NCBI GenBank assembly: GCA_009193035.1 | Contig: SWDT01000190.1 | Location: 1 to 63,721 of the forward strand | Length of the DNA: 63,721 nucleotides | From: Halicephalobus mephisto | Lineage: Eukaryota; Nematoda; Chromadorea; Rhabditida; Panagrolaimidae | Direction: 5' to 3' | The notes under the pieces: generated by a model | What the model was told of the DNA's origin: nothing | What the model saw: only the letters and a program-made list of their open reading frames with translations | Database searches by the model: none | In this document: in pieces, positions 52,455 to 62,440 of the stretch | Layout: each line of letters begins with the position of its first letter | How positions within the stretch are numbered: the stretch's first letter is position 1 | Position numbers and translations under genes: made by a program

Positions 52455-53620
52455 TTATTTAGTCTGTTCTATTAGTTGTCTATTCTGCGTATTATTACCT
52501 ATGAACTGCTGATTGTTATTCTGCCCTAATACGGTATTTCCCTTTACCCCGACCCAGCAGTTCTGAAATCGAACCATATAGAAAATGTTTGTAATAATGT
52601 TTCTAAGTATAACTTTAATGCTAATTCCTGGAATTTTCCAATCAAGACCAACAAGTAAAAAATTTTATGTTTGTACAGTTCTAGAAAGTTCCGAATTTAA
52701 TAATGAAAAACCAAAAATGTCCAAAAGTTTGAAAAATTAATATAGATTCAAATTTTTAAAATTTCTCTTTAAAACCGGAAATTGTAAAATTTAGTCTTTA
52801 CATAAATCTGGAAAAATTTGGATCATGTTATTTAAAATTAAAATATCCACAAAATCCCGAAATTTTTCCTAACACGAACTTTTAATTTTCCAAGACCAAA
52901 AATTGTGAAATTTAATTTTTACAAAAATTTCAAATTTTTTGAATTATATTATTTTAAAAATAAAAATCTAAAAAAAATTTCAGTTTTTTTCCGATGAGAT
53001 TTTTGAGAATTTTCCAATTAAGACCAGAAATTATAAAATTAGCATTCATGTGGCTCTGCAATGTTCCATAATTATGCGATTATAAAAAGGATAAATATTT
53101 TATACAAAATTCCGGAAAATATTCCTATGCGAATTCCACGAACTTTCCGGTTAAGACCGGAAATTGAGCAATTTTGACGTTTTTCAATTTCCGCAGAATT
53201 CAAAAAATCAAATTTTAAAAATCACACGGTAAAAATTGATTTGTTCTTAAAGTAGAAATTTGAAGTTTTATTTTTAGAATTTTCGAAAAATTTTAAGGAT
53301 GATTCCACTTGGCTAATCTCACCCCCTGGATTTCCTTTTTAATGTCATCCAATCCTTGACCTTATCTGACCTTTTGTACTTTCAAATAGTTCCAATTTTT
53401 ACTTTTTCTAAAAATTTTCCATGAACAAAAAGTTTGCAAGACCGGAAGACTCTTACAAAGGAGGCAACTGGTGGCTTGACGACGACTCAACAACGACTTC
53501 TCTCAACTTGTTTGAGGATTTTGCGTCATTTAGAGACTTTGAGTTCCTCCTTCTTTCAATTGCTGTTGGAGTTTCCAGACTCGATAATTGGCTTCCAGCT
53601 GAGATTCTGAATCTGGCCAT
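52455..53620 (-). pseudogene. Small three-exon gene with an in-frame stop
   Basis: Exon 53457-53620 starts with ATG (MARFRISAGSQLSSLETPTA..., Ser/Arg/Lys-rich, 54 codons) and ends at a strong GTAAGAGT donor. A 49-nt intron ends TTTTTAG. Exon 53323-53407 continues (KSKNWNYLKVQKVR, TAA, GQGLDDIKKEIQG) to donor GTGAGAT. After TTTCAG, exon 52455-52562 reads NCWVGVKGNTVLGQNNNQQF and ends QLIEQTK, with TAA overlapping AATAAA. All three exons share one frame apart from the single TAA, which sits at a direct repeat of AAGGTCA. Either a young pseudogene, a 68-residue product ending at that TAA, or a slightly wrong exon border. The opposite strand is also open (53421-53678), but the splice signals favour minus. 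Confidence 0.4.
52563..53322. other. Intron-like AT-rich DNA
   Basis: Lies between the last two exons of the broken gene. It contains degenerate copies of TTTCCAATTAAGACCGAAAATT. Confidence 0.5.
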
Positions 53621-53689
53621 TATTCTTCAGAATATAAAATCCAAAATAATTGTATTTCCGGTGGAAATCCTTCTTTAATGTTCAGTTAC

Positions 53690-55848
53690 ACAACACCAGC
53701 ACGATTTCTGCACGTAATACTTGAACATTGTCTTCACACGACGCAAAGAACTTTTTTATAATGTTAAAATATTGCGTTTATACAAGTTTAAAAATGCTCC
53801 TTATCATGCAACGCCAATCTAAATATATTATACGTTTATCGTCAAAAAATCCCTTTACACTAGGTCGGTCTAAGTGTGTTGTGCATATATCGCCAAATAT
53901 GCTGTCTCCATAGTGCACCAACCCGAGTATATTGTATATATAGCATGAAATTCTTCCATACTGTACTAATCTAAGTGTATTTTACATATAATATCAAAAA
54001 GATTATCTTCACAAAACCTCAAGGATGTTCCTTGTCGTATAATGCTAAAGTATCGTTTTCACATAATATTAATCTAAATATCTTGTGCACATAATGTTAA
54101 ATTGTTCTTTATCATACAACGCTTGAATACTTTTTTATCACGCAATGTGAAAACATTGTCTTCACACTACGTCAAGTATCTTACATTGAATACTAAAGTA
54201 TCTTTTTCATGCTACGTCAACTTAAGTATCGTTTACGCATAACGTCAAATTACTATTTTCGCGTAATCCCAAAGTACCTTTTTCACTACATCAACCTAAG
54301 TACCTTTTCACATAGTACCAGAAATATTATCTTCATACAACATCTGATTCTTCTATATAACATAATGTTAAAAATATTACCTCAATATTATGCCAACTTG
54401 AGTATTTTGTACAAATGATGCCGAAATTATTACACTTTACAACATCTAACCCTTCTATATAACGTAATGCCAAAAATATCTTAATATTATACCAACTTGA
54501 GTATTTTGCACAGATAGTACCAGAAATATTATCTTCATACAACATCTAACCCTTCTATATAACATAATGTTAAAAATATTACCTTAATATTATGCTAACT
54601 TGAGTATTTTGTACAAATGATACCGAAATTATTACACTTTACAATATCTAACCCTTCTATATAACGTAACGCCAAAAATATCTTAATATTATACCAACTT
54701 GAGTATTTTGCACAGATAGTACCAGAAATATTATCTTCATACAACATCTAACCCTTCTATATAACGTAATGTTAAAAATATTATCTTAATATTATGCCAA
54801 CTTGAGTATTTTGCACACATAGTACCAGAAATATTGTTTTCACACAACGTCAAAACAACTATTGCATACAGAACCAAAATATCCTTTCAAATAACGTCAA
54901 AGTATCTTTTTACACCAAAGTATTGTTTCTCATTCAACGTCAAAAATGTTCTTTATCACGCAACGACAAAGGACCTTCTATAATGTCAAAGTATTGCTTT
55001 CGTATAATATCAGGTCCTTTTTGTATAATGTTAAAAGATTGTTTTTGCATAATGCCAAAACATTGTCTTCACACGATGTCAGAACGTCTTTTCACATTAC
55101 ATTAGGACGAATTTTCGGCACAATAGTAAAAAGTATTTTCTTCACGGCGCTAAACCTTCGTTGCTTTACAATGCAAAATATGTTTTTAATATAACACCAA
55201 AGTATTCTCTGCATAGGATATTGGAAAGTCCCTTCTATGTTACATCGCAATTCTCTTTTTACATGATATTAAAGCTTCATTATCATACTACATCAAAATA
55301 TTCTTCTCTGTTTTATATCTAAGTGTCTGCCGCACATAACATTGACATATTTTTTCTCTATAACGCTATGATACTTTTTTACATAAGACCAGTTTTGTTA
55401 TCACATAACACCAGAATATTCTTCTCATATAACTTCAGTTTTGTTGTGATATAACATTGCAGTTTTTTCGCATCATAGCAGGGTAGTTGTTACATATAGT
55501 GTCGAAATGTTCCTTCTACGTAGCACCCTAACATTCTCCTCAAATAGTACCCGAGCTTTGTTCTTTCGTAACGCCACAATTTCATTTTTCTTATAACTTT
55601 AAAACCTTGTTACTATATAACGCTAAAAACTATATTTTGCACAGTGCACCTAAGTACTCTCTGCATACAATATCAAAACATGTTTCCCACATAATGCCAA
55701 AGGTTCTTTTCATATGCAGCTAAAACTTTGTCATTACGTAATGCAAAAAGTTCTTTTTTCATATAATGTTGGAAAATTTTTCTCGGGATTTTCTTTCTAC
55801 ACAAAACCAAAGATTCTTCATATTACACTAACATCCGGCAGTTCTAAT
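53690..55848. repeat. Degenerate array of short units
   Basis: Roughly 40-50-bp units built on ATAATGYCAAARTATTGTTTT and CACGCAACG, very diverged. 54330-54840 is a younger higher-order repeat of ~200 bp (three copies, AACATCTAACCCTTCTATAT). No genes seen. Confidence 0.8.
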
Positions 55849-55992
55849 TCATTCAAGGTTCATATGACAAATTAAATCTTCCACTTCCCCGTTCCTAAAG
55901 AAGCTCAACGACGGATTATCTTCGGCTTCGATTCCAAGCCGTAAATCAATGCCTCTAGTTTTATCTTTATTCATTTTTTCAGAGTTGTTGGT
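55849..55992 (-). CDS. Candidate terminal exon (47 codons)
   Basis: After GTGTGTAG the minus strand reads TNNSEKMNKDKTRGIDLRLG then IEAEDNPSLSFFRNGEVEDL, ICHMNLE and TGA, hydrophilic and protein-like. It could also start at its internal ATG (55974), giving 41 residues. The acceptor is formed by the very end of a palindromic repeat (55995-56390). No matching upstream exon was found with confidence. Family unknown. Confidence 0.3.
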   Translation of the reverse strand, partial: TNNSEKMNKDKTRGIDLRLGIEAEDNPSLSFFRNGEVEDLICHMNLE

Positions 55993-55994
55993 CT

Positions 55995-56390
55995 ACACAC
56001 AAAAAGCGTAACTTTTGGCGCAGTAACAAATGGAAATCGTCACTATTATTTCTTTATTTTCGTCACAAAAGTCAAATATTTATGAAAATGTGATGATTGT
56101 GTCACATTTCGCAATTATTAGAAAGCTAAAAGTTACTTTTTTTGTGTATTGGAGTTATTTTTGGATAGTGACTAGAAAGTTCTGATTTGAGTTCGAAATA
56201 GACACTATCCAAAATCTCTATCCACAAAAAGTGTAACTTTTGGTTCAATAACAAATGGAAATCGTCACTATTAAGTTTTATTTTTCGTCACAAACGTCTA
56301 ATATTTACGGAAATGTGACGATTTTTTATATTTTTGTCAGATTTCGCAATTGTTACAAAATCGAAAGTTACGTTTTTTGTGTACCAAAAT
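55995..56390. repeat. Composite palindromic repeat, copy 3 (older)
   Basis: Same module words (GTAACTTTTGGYDCAGTAAC, GGATAGTG/CACTATCC, CGTCACAAA), but about two modules and more diverged. Its left end directly abuts the AG acceptor of the exon candidate at 55849-55992. Confidence 0.75.
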
Positions 56391-56788
56391 ACCAAGACCT
56401 CGAAGGAAATATTGTGAATTGTCCCCTCCAAATTCGAAGTCAATATTTATTTTTTACTCATAATTAATCGTTTTAAATTTGGAAAAATTGGCCGGATATT
56501 TTTTTCAAAATAGTTTTAAAACCGGATGAGAAGTTTGAGTTATCTACTTTACTAAGTTTAGGATTACTTTTAAACCATTATTTAGAACTATTTCTGGCCG
56601 GTTTTCTCAATGACTCAAGGGGAAATCGCGGCCTAAGTTGGTTTCGAGTTGCTTCTGATAATTGCCTCCAAGAATCTCGACGATATTTCTTCATTTTTCA
56701 AACTACAATGGTTTCGAATGGAAATTTATATTTATTTTTTTAAAAAACTAAATTTAAAAAAAGAAATGTTAACGAAATAAAAGATATA
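56391..56788. other. Unique DNA
   Basis: The minus strand at 56580-56690 has overlapping short open frames (e.g. LKNEEISSRFLEAIIRSNSK after CATTGTAG), but no frame can be chosen. Confidence 0.35.
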
Positions 56789-57114
56789 AATGAGCTTGTC
56801 TAAAATATATAAAGCTTACATGACACTTTTCTGAGACCCCCTTCCCCCTTGTAAGCCTTACATATTTTAGACAAACTCCCTAAATTTAAAATAATTTATA
56901 AATGAGCTTATCTAAAATATATAAGGCTTACATGACTTTTTTCTGGGACCCCCTTCCCCTGTAAGCCTTACATATTTTAGGCAAACTCCCTAAACTTTAA
57001 AAAAAAGCTAAAATAACTTATAAGGGAGCTTGTCTAAAATATATAAAACTTATATGAGACTTTTCTGAGACCCCCTTCCCCCTGTAAGGCTTATATATTT
57101 TAGACAAGCTCCCC
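56789..57114. mobile_element. Three tandem ~92-bp palindromic MITE-like units
   Basis: Units at 56790-56880, 56902-56990 and 57023-57114. Each reads GAGCTTGTCTAAAATATATA ... GACCCCCTTCCCC ... TATATTTTAGACAAGCTCCC, i.e. ~35-bp inverted arms around a C-rich loop. The arms are nearly perfect in unit 3. Confidence 0.85.
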
Positions 57115-57955
57115 TAATTCTATTTTAGGATTTTAAAAAAGTTTTTTTTGATTTTAATTAATGCTTATGAATTTAAAATTTGGTTTTCTCGAGCTTTTTA
57201 TGGATATTGTGGAATTCAGAACAAAACGCCAAGAATTAAACAACAATTTTATCATTTTTATAATTAAAACTATTTTCAAATTTTTAAAAAATAATTGCAA
57301 TTTCAATTAACATTCATAAAATCCCACAATATTTTTAAACTTTTCTCACATACCGTAGTTAAAAAAAATCAAAAATGTTTAAAAATTAAAAATTTTAAAT
57401 TTTTTCGGATTTTTAAAAATTTTTTAAATTTAAAAAAAAATTTTTTTATAATTTTTTAAAAAACATTGGAAATTAATTTTTCGTAATATAAAAAACTGAA
57501 CTAAATTGATTCAAAAATAATATAAATTCCGAAAATTTAATATTTTTCAAATTAAAAAATTTTTGAAATTTTTCAATTTTGGAGAATTTTTTAGAAAATT
57601 ATTTTAGTTCGAAAAAATGGAAATAAATATTATTTCGAAATCGTCTGGATATGAATATAGAAAAGTTCAAAATTTCGGGTATTGATTCTGAATTTTCTGT
57701 GGATTTTGAAAGAGCCTGGGAATTTAAGGATTTTTGAAATTTTTGAAGACTTCAGAATTTTTAACTAGATTCTGAAAGATTTTGAATTTGTATTAAATTC
57801 TAAAACTTTTTAGAAAATTAAGATTTCGGAAAGTTTCAGAATCCGAAATGAGGTTCTGGGAAGTATTTTAAAGTCTTATTAGATTACAAAAAGTTTCATA
57901 AACTATTCTGAAAATGTCTTCAGAAGAGTATAATGAATTCTGAAGGACTTCAAGA
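57115..57955. other. A/T low complexity
   Basis: No supported feature. Confidence 0.6.
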
Positions 57956-57959
57956 ATTT

Positions 57960-59165
57960 TCATAAAATTTCGGAAAGTTAAAAAATCTCCTATGATATTA
58001 TAGTAGAATTCAGAATCTTCTATGAAATTATGGTAGACTTCGGAATCTCCTATGATATTATGGTAAAATTCAGAATCTTCTATGACATTACAGTAGACTT
58101 CAGAATCTTCTATAACATTACAGTAGACTTCAGAATCTTCTATGAAATTATGATAGGCATTAGAATCTTCCATAAAATTATAGTAGACTTCGGAATCTCT
58201 TATAAAATTATAGTAGAATTCAGAATCTTCTATAACATTACAGTAGACTTCAGAATCTTCTATGATGTTTTGAAAAGTGTTACAAGTTCTCACTAGGTTG
58301 TGAAAGATTCTAGGAGCTTCCATGGGAATATTTAGTTTCACAAACTTCCATCAGATTTTTAAAGATTTCAGAAGTTTTCATAAATTTCTAATTTTTCTAA
58401 ATTTTTCAACTTTTCAGAATCCATAGAATTCTAAAATTTGTTATTATTTCCTTCTAGATTTTTGAGTATCCTAGAATCTTCAATGAGGATATCTAGTTTC
58501 ACAATATTTTATTAAATTCTGGAAATCCTCAAAAAATTTCATCAGATTTCTTAAGATTACGAAATCCTTCTGTTTTTTAACTTTTCAGAATCCATGGAAT
58601 TTTTAAACTTGTTATTATTTCCTACTACATTTTTGAGTATCCTAGAATCTTCAATGAGGATATCTAGTTTCACAATATTTTATTAAATTCTAGAAATCCT
58701 CAAAAAGTTTCATAAAATTTCTAATTTTCCAACTTTTCAGAATCCATGGAATTTCTAAACTTGTTATTATTTCCCACTACATTTCTGGATATCCTAGAAT
58801 CTTCAATGAGGATATCTAGTTTCACAATATTTTATTAAATTTTGAAAGATTTTAGGAATTTTCATAAAATTCCTAATTTTTCTAAATTTTCCAACTTTTC
58901 AGAATCCACAAAATTCTAAAATTTGTTATTATTTCCCACTACATTTCTGGATATCCTAGAATCTTCAATGAGGATATCTAGTTTCACAATATTTTATTAA
59001 ATTCTGGAAATCCTCAAAAAGTTTCATAAAATTTCTAATTTTCCAACTTTTCAGAATCCATAAAATTCTAAAACTTGTTATTATTTCCCACTACATTTCT
59101 GGATATCCTAGAATCTTCAATGAGGATATCTAGTTTCACAATCTTTCACTAAATTCCGTAACCGT
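57960..59165. repeat. 33-bp minisatellite and ~155-bp tandem array
   Basis: 57980-58270 has nine 33-bp units (TTCAGAATCTTCTATGA...TAGTAGAC). Because 33 is a multiple of three, both strands stay open. 58390-59150 has five units with TAGAATCTTCAATGAGGATA and TAGTTTCACAATATTTTATT. Confidence 0.9.
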
Positions 59166-59194
59166 CTAGACTCAGAGAATCCTAATCCTAAAAC

Positions 59195-59249
59195 CTCTTG
59201 CAAATTCGGTTATTTGATCCGTGATTTTCTTCGTGGACAAAACGTCCAT
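59195..59249 (-). CDS. Candidate first exon (18 codons)
   Basis: Minus-strand ATG followed by DVLSTKKITDQITEFAR and a weak donor G|GTTTTAG (phase 1). It is non-repetitive inside highly repetitive DNA. It might pair with exons nearer 56000, but phase does not fit 55849-55992 directly. Confidence 0.15.
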
Positions 59250-60240
59250 TGTTTGATGACGAAAAACAAATTTAAAAATAGTTTTTAAAACCAAAGTGAA
59301 AATGAGCGGCTTCTTGAGATCCACATAAATTCAGAAATAACTGGTCCCGCTTTTCTTAAATGAAAAGGATTATTTTCGATTTCATTTTTGTTTTCCTTCA
59401 AGGTAGCTGGCACGGATTACATATATCTCAATTCAAAAAGGTCGAAAAGATTTTAATTTCCTATTTTAATGTTTAATAATTCTTTTTGAATAAGTTAGAT
59501 TTTTTAAATTTTAGGGAAATTTCAGATTTTTGTTAAATATTTCGAAAGTTTTTAAAAAAGTTTCTGAATTTTTCAGAATCTAGTTATTTTTAAAATTTCT
59601 AAAATCTTCAAAAAGTTTTGAATTTGATTAAATATTTTTAAAATTTTCAGAATTTTTCAGAATCTGGTTGAATAGATTTAAAATTTCTAAAATCTTCAAA
59701 AAGTTTTGAATTTAATTGAATATTTCGAAAGTTATTAAAAAATTTTCTGAATTTTTCAGAATTAAGTCGAATATTTTTAAAATTTCTAGAATCTTCAAAA
59801 AGTTTTAAATTTAGTTGAGAATTTTAAAAATTTTTTGAATTTTTCAGAATCTGGTTGAATAGATTTAAAATATCTAGAATCTTCTGAAATTTTTGAATTT
59901 GATTAAATATTTTAAAAATTTCTAGAATCTTCAAAAAGTTTTAAATTTAGTTGAGTATTTTAAAAATTTTTTGAATTTTTCAGAATTTGATTAAATATTT
60001 TTAAAATTTCTAAAATCTTCAACAACTTTTCAATTTGGTTGAATATTTCGAAAGTTTTTAAAAAATTTTCAGAATTTAGTTGAAAATTTTAAAAATTTCT
60101 AAAATCTTCTGAAAATTTTGAATTTGATTAAATATTTTTAAAATTTTCTGAATTTTTCAGAATTTAGAATTTTTTAAAATTTTTAATATAATTTAGAATT
60201 TTTGTTTTTAATTTTTAACGTGGTTTGGAAATCCCTCATT
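59250..60240. repeat. Unique stretch then ~65-bp degenerate array
   Basis: 59250-59480 is unique. 59510-60190 has about ten units of TTTTTCAGAATCTGGTTGAA with ATTTCTAAAATCTTCAAAAA. Confidence 0.8.
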
Positions 60241-60242
60241 AG

Positions 60243-60540
60243 GATTTCCGGAAGCTCCGGGACTGGCTCTGGAAGAAGGACCGCTCATCCGAGGCTGAAT
60301 TCCGGCCTTGGACCTGCTCGTTCAGGTGTAATTAAAGTTTCGAAAATGACGAATTCAAAAATTTCTAATTTTCAATTTTTATAAACTTTCCTTATTTCTC
60401 ATCGATTGCCCTAAGGCAATACGGAAGTAACCAAGTTCGCTCCTGGGTCCCTTTAACCCATTAATTAATTTTAATTTCTAATGTCATTTTCGCAGAGGGG
60501 CTCGTCTCCGGGAGTCCTTCCCCGGTCATATCCACGGGTA
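60243..60540 (+). CDS. Candidate exon pair of an unknown + strand gene
   Basis: A GC-rich island has acceptor CATTAG before 60243, donor TTCAG|GTGTAA after 60325, and TTTTCGCAG before 60496. One consistent frame reads DFRKLRDWLWKKDRSSEAEF, RPWTCSFR, then GARLRESFPGHIHG and TAG at 60538-60540. Two other frames are also open, one Gly/Ser-rich, so the frame is uncertain. Composition contrasts sharply with the A/T-rich flanks. It might be the 3' end of a gene whose other exons are unseen, or a noncoding transcript. Confidence 0.3.
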
Positions 60541-60639
60541 GGATTACAGCACGTCACATCAGGTTCCGGCACATATCAGAATCTGCTAAGTGCTTTGGAA
60601 TTCTGCAAAAATGCGTAAAAATTATTTTCCAAAGTTTTG

Positions 60640-60900
60640 GATCTCAACTGGAAAATTCTGCAAATTCGTGTCGAGATAATATTTTTTCAAAATTCTTAGT
60701 CTCGATTGGAAAATTCTAAGAGTTCGTGTCGAGACAATATTTTTCAAAAAGTTTTAATCTTGATTGAAAGATTTCACAAATTCGTGTTGAGACAATATTT
60801 TCCAAATTCTTAGTCTTGACTGGAAAATTTTACAAATTCGTGTCGAGACAATATTTTTCAAAAAGTTTTTAAATCCTTGACTGGAAAGTTCCAAAAGTTT
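60640..60900. repeat. Tandem repeat, ~62-bp unit
   Basis: Four units with AATTCGTGTCGAGACAATAT and GTCTTGACTGGAAAATT, the same dispersed word seen inverted in many ALS2 intron arrays. Confidence 0.85.
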
Positions 60901-60954
60901 AGAACCATTTTTGAAGATTTTTGTTAAATAATTATGTTTTTTAAAATTGTATTA

Positions 60955-62438
60955 CCCTAATTTCGCGCATATAAGGCCGCCTCGCATATAAGGCCGGGTC
61001 TCGGCACGAAAATGTGTGTACACCTCCCAGTGGAAGAAAAAGATACTGTTATTTTTTATAATGAAATCTTTTGAGTTTCTGAAATTTCTATTGATCTACT
61101 TGAATCTCAGACAACTAAGTAAGTGTTTTTATTATATTGTTAATAATTTTTAACTTGATGTTTTCTACAGATGATTAAACGAAGAAAATCCTACACAGCT
61201 GCTTATAAGCTGGAGGTTGTCGAATACTCCGATAACTATGGAATCTTAGGAGCTTCACGTCACTATAATATCAATGATAGATTAATACGCAAGTGGAAGT
61301 CCAGTCGAAACTCATTGATGTATATGAAGCCGACTAGGAGGGCGAGCAGGGGTCCGAATGCAATGTACCCTGAGTTAGAAGAGAAACTCAGGGACTGGAT
61401 TTTACAGGAACGTCAAGCCCAAAGATCAGTTTCAACAGTCCGTGTAAGGGCTCAAGCTATTTTAATGGCTAAGGTGAAAGGGTATAGTAACTTCCTTGCA
61501 ACACCAAATTGGTGTTATAAATTTATGAAGAGGAATCAACTGTCAATAAGAGCAAAGACTTCTAATGGGCAACATTTGCCCGATGATTATGTTAACAAGC
61601 AGCAAGATTTCCGGAATTTCGTTTTCGATGAAATACAAGAAGTCCAGCCACGTGATTTAGGTAATATGGATGAGGTTGCAGTGGCTTTTGATATTCCGAA
61701 AAGATTTACAGTAGAAGAAAAAGGAAAAGAAAATGTTTTTATTAGAACGACTGGTAATGAAAAAAGCAACTTTACAGTTGTGCTGAGTGTATCTTCTGAT
61801 GGGACGAAATGTCCCCCATTTATCATATTTAAAAAAAAGAATGTTCCAAAAAATTTGCCTGCTGGAGTTATCGTAAAAGCAAACAAAAACGGCTGAATGA
61901 CTGATGAACTGATCACCAACTGGATTGAAGAATGCTGGCAAATTGAGGAGAGCTCCCTATGCTACTGTCTGTACATGGGTCAAGGAGAGTTTTGAAGAAG
62001 TTTCAGTCAGCTGTATAAAAAATGGATTTAACAAAGCAATGATGGAAGACCTGGAGATTGAGGGTATTACACTGGCGATGATTGGACTTAGTTTGGAAAA
62101 CTAGATTATCTTGTTATCCTAATTTTTGTTTTTATTAATTTGTTAAGAAAAACATTGTTTTTAAAGGATTTTAGGTTTTGGGGAATCATTGATCCATCTC
62201 AATCAGATAGTACAATGCTAAAATGGCAGAGATGTGAGGAACTTCTTGCTAAATGATTTGTCAGAATTTTTGAATTGTTTTATTGAATTACATATGTTTA
62301 ACGCGGCTAGAATAACAAAAACAGTCAAAAGAAGCGTTATCAATGACAGTCGGAAAAGCGTTTGTCCGTCATACGCGCATGCTTTTTTTTTGGAAAATTC
62401 GCGCATATAAGGCCGGTCTTATATGCGCGAAATTAGGG
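60955..62438 (+). mobile_element. Pogo/Tigger-like DNA transposon, 1484 bp, TA target duplication
   Basis: Terminal inverted repeats start CCCTAATTTCGCGCATATAA (60955) and are mirrored at 62438, flanked by TA on both sides (60953-60954, 62439-62440). The left end carries the subterminal word CGCATATAAGGCCG twice in direct order; the right end carries it as an inverted pair. It encodes a broken transposase and a 52-nt 5'UTR intron (61119-61170, GTAAGT/CTACAG). TA duplication, HTH plus DDE domains and structure fit the Tc1/mariner superfamily, pogo group. Confidence 0.92.
61171..62104 (+). pseudogene. Defective pogo-like transposase (HTH-CENPB-DDE)
   Basis: The first 241 codons hold a psq-like HTH (about 5-50, ASRHYNINDRLIRKWKSS), a CENP-B-type HTH (about 63-128, ending FMKRNQLSIR), and the start of the DDE domain with GNMDEVAVAFDIP (first catalytic Asp at 167) and TVVLSVSSDGTKCPPFIIFK. 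At 61894-61896 a TGA stands where the family has Trp; reading on gives MTDELITNWIEECW. The frame then jumps to a C-terminal piece (WVKESFEEVSVSCIKNGFNK...SLEN, TAG). The segment with the second and third catalytic acids is missing. It cannot transpose itself but may retain DNA-binding capacity. Confidence 0.9.
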
Positions 62439-62440
62439 TA

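Noticed and set aside
57868..58341. 157-codon minus frame with an 11-residue repeat, and an opposing + frame
   Set aside because: A 33-bp minisatellite keeps both strands open. It has no splice or start context and the flanks are related noncoding repeats.
61587..61941. Minus-strand frames of 94-110 codons
   Set aside because: Shadows of the transposase frame.
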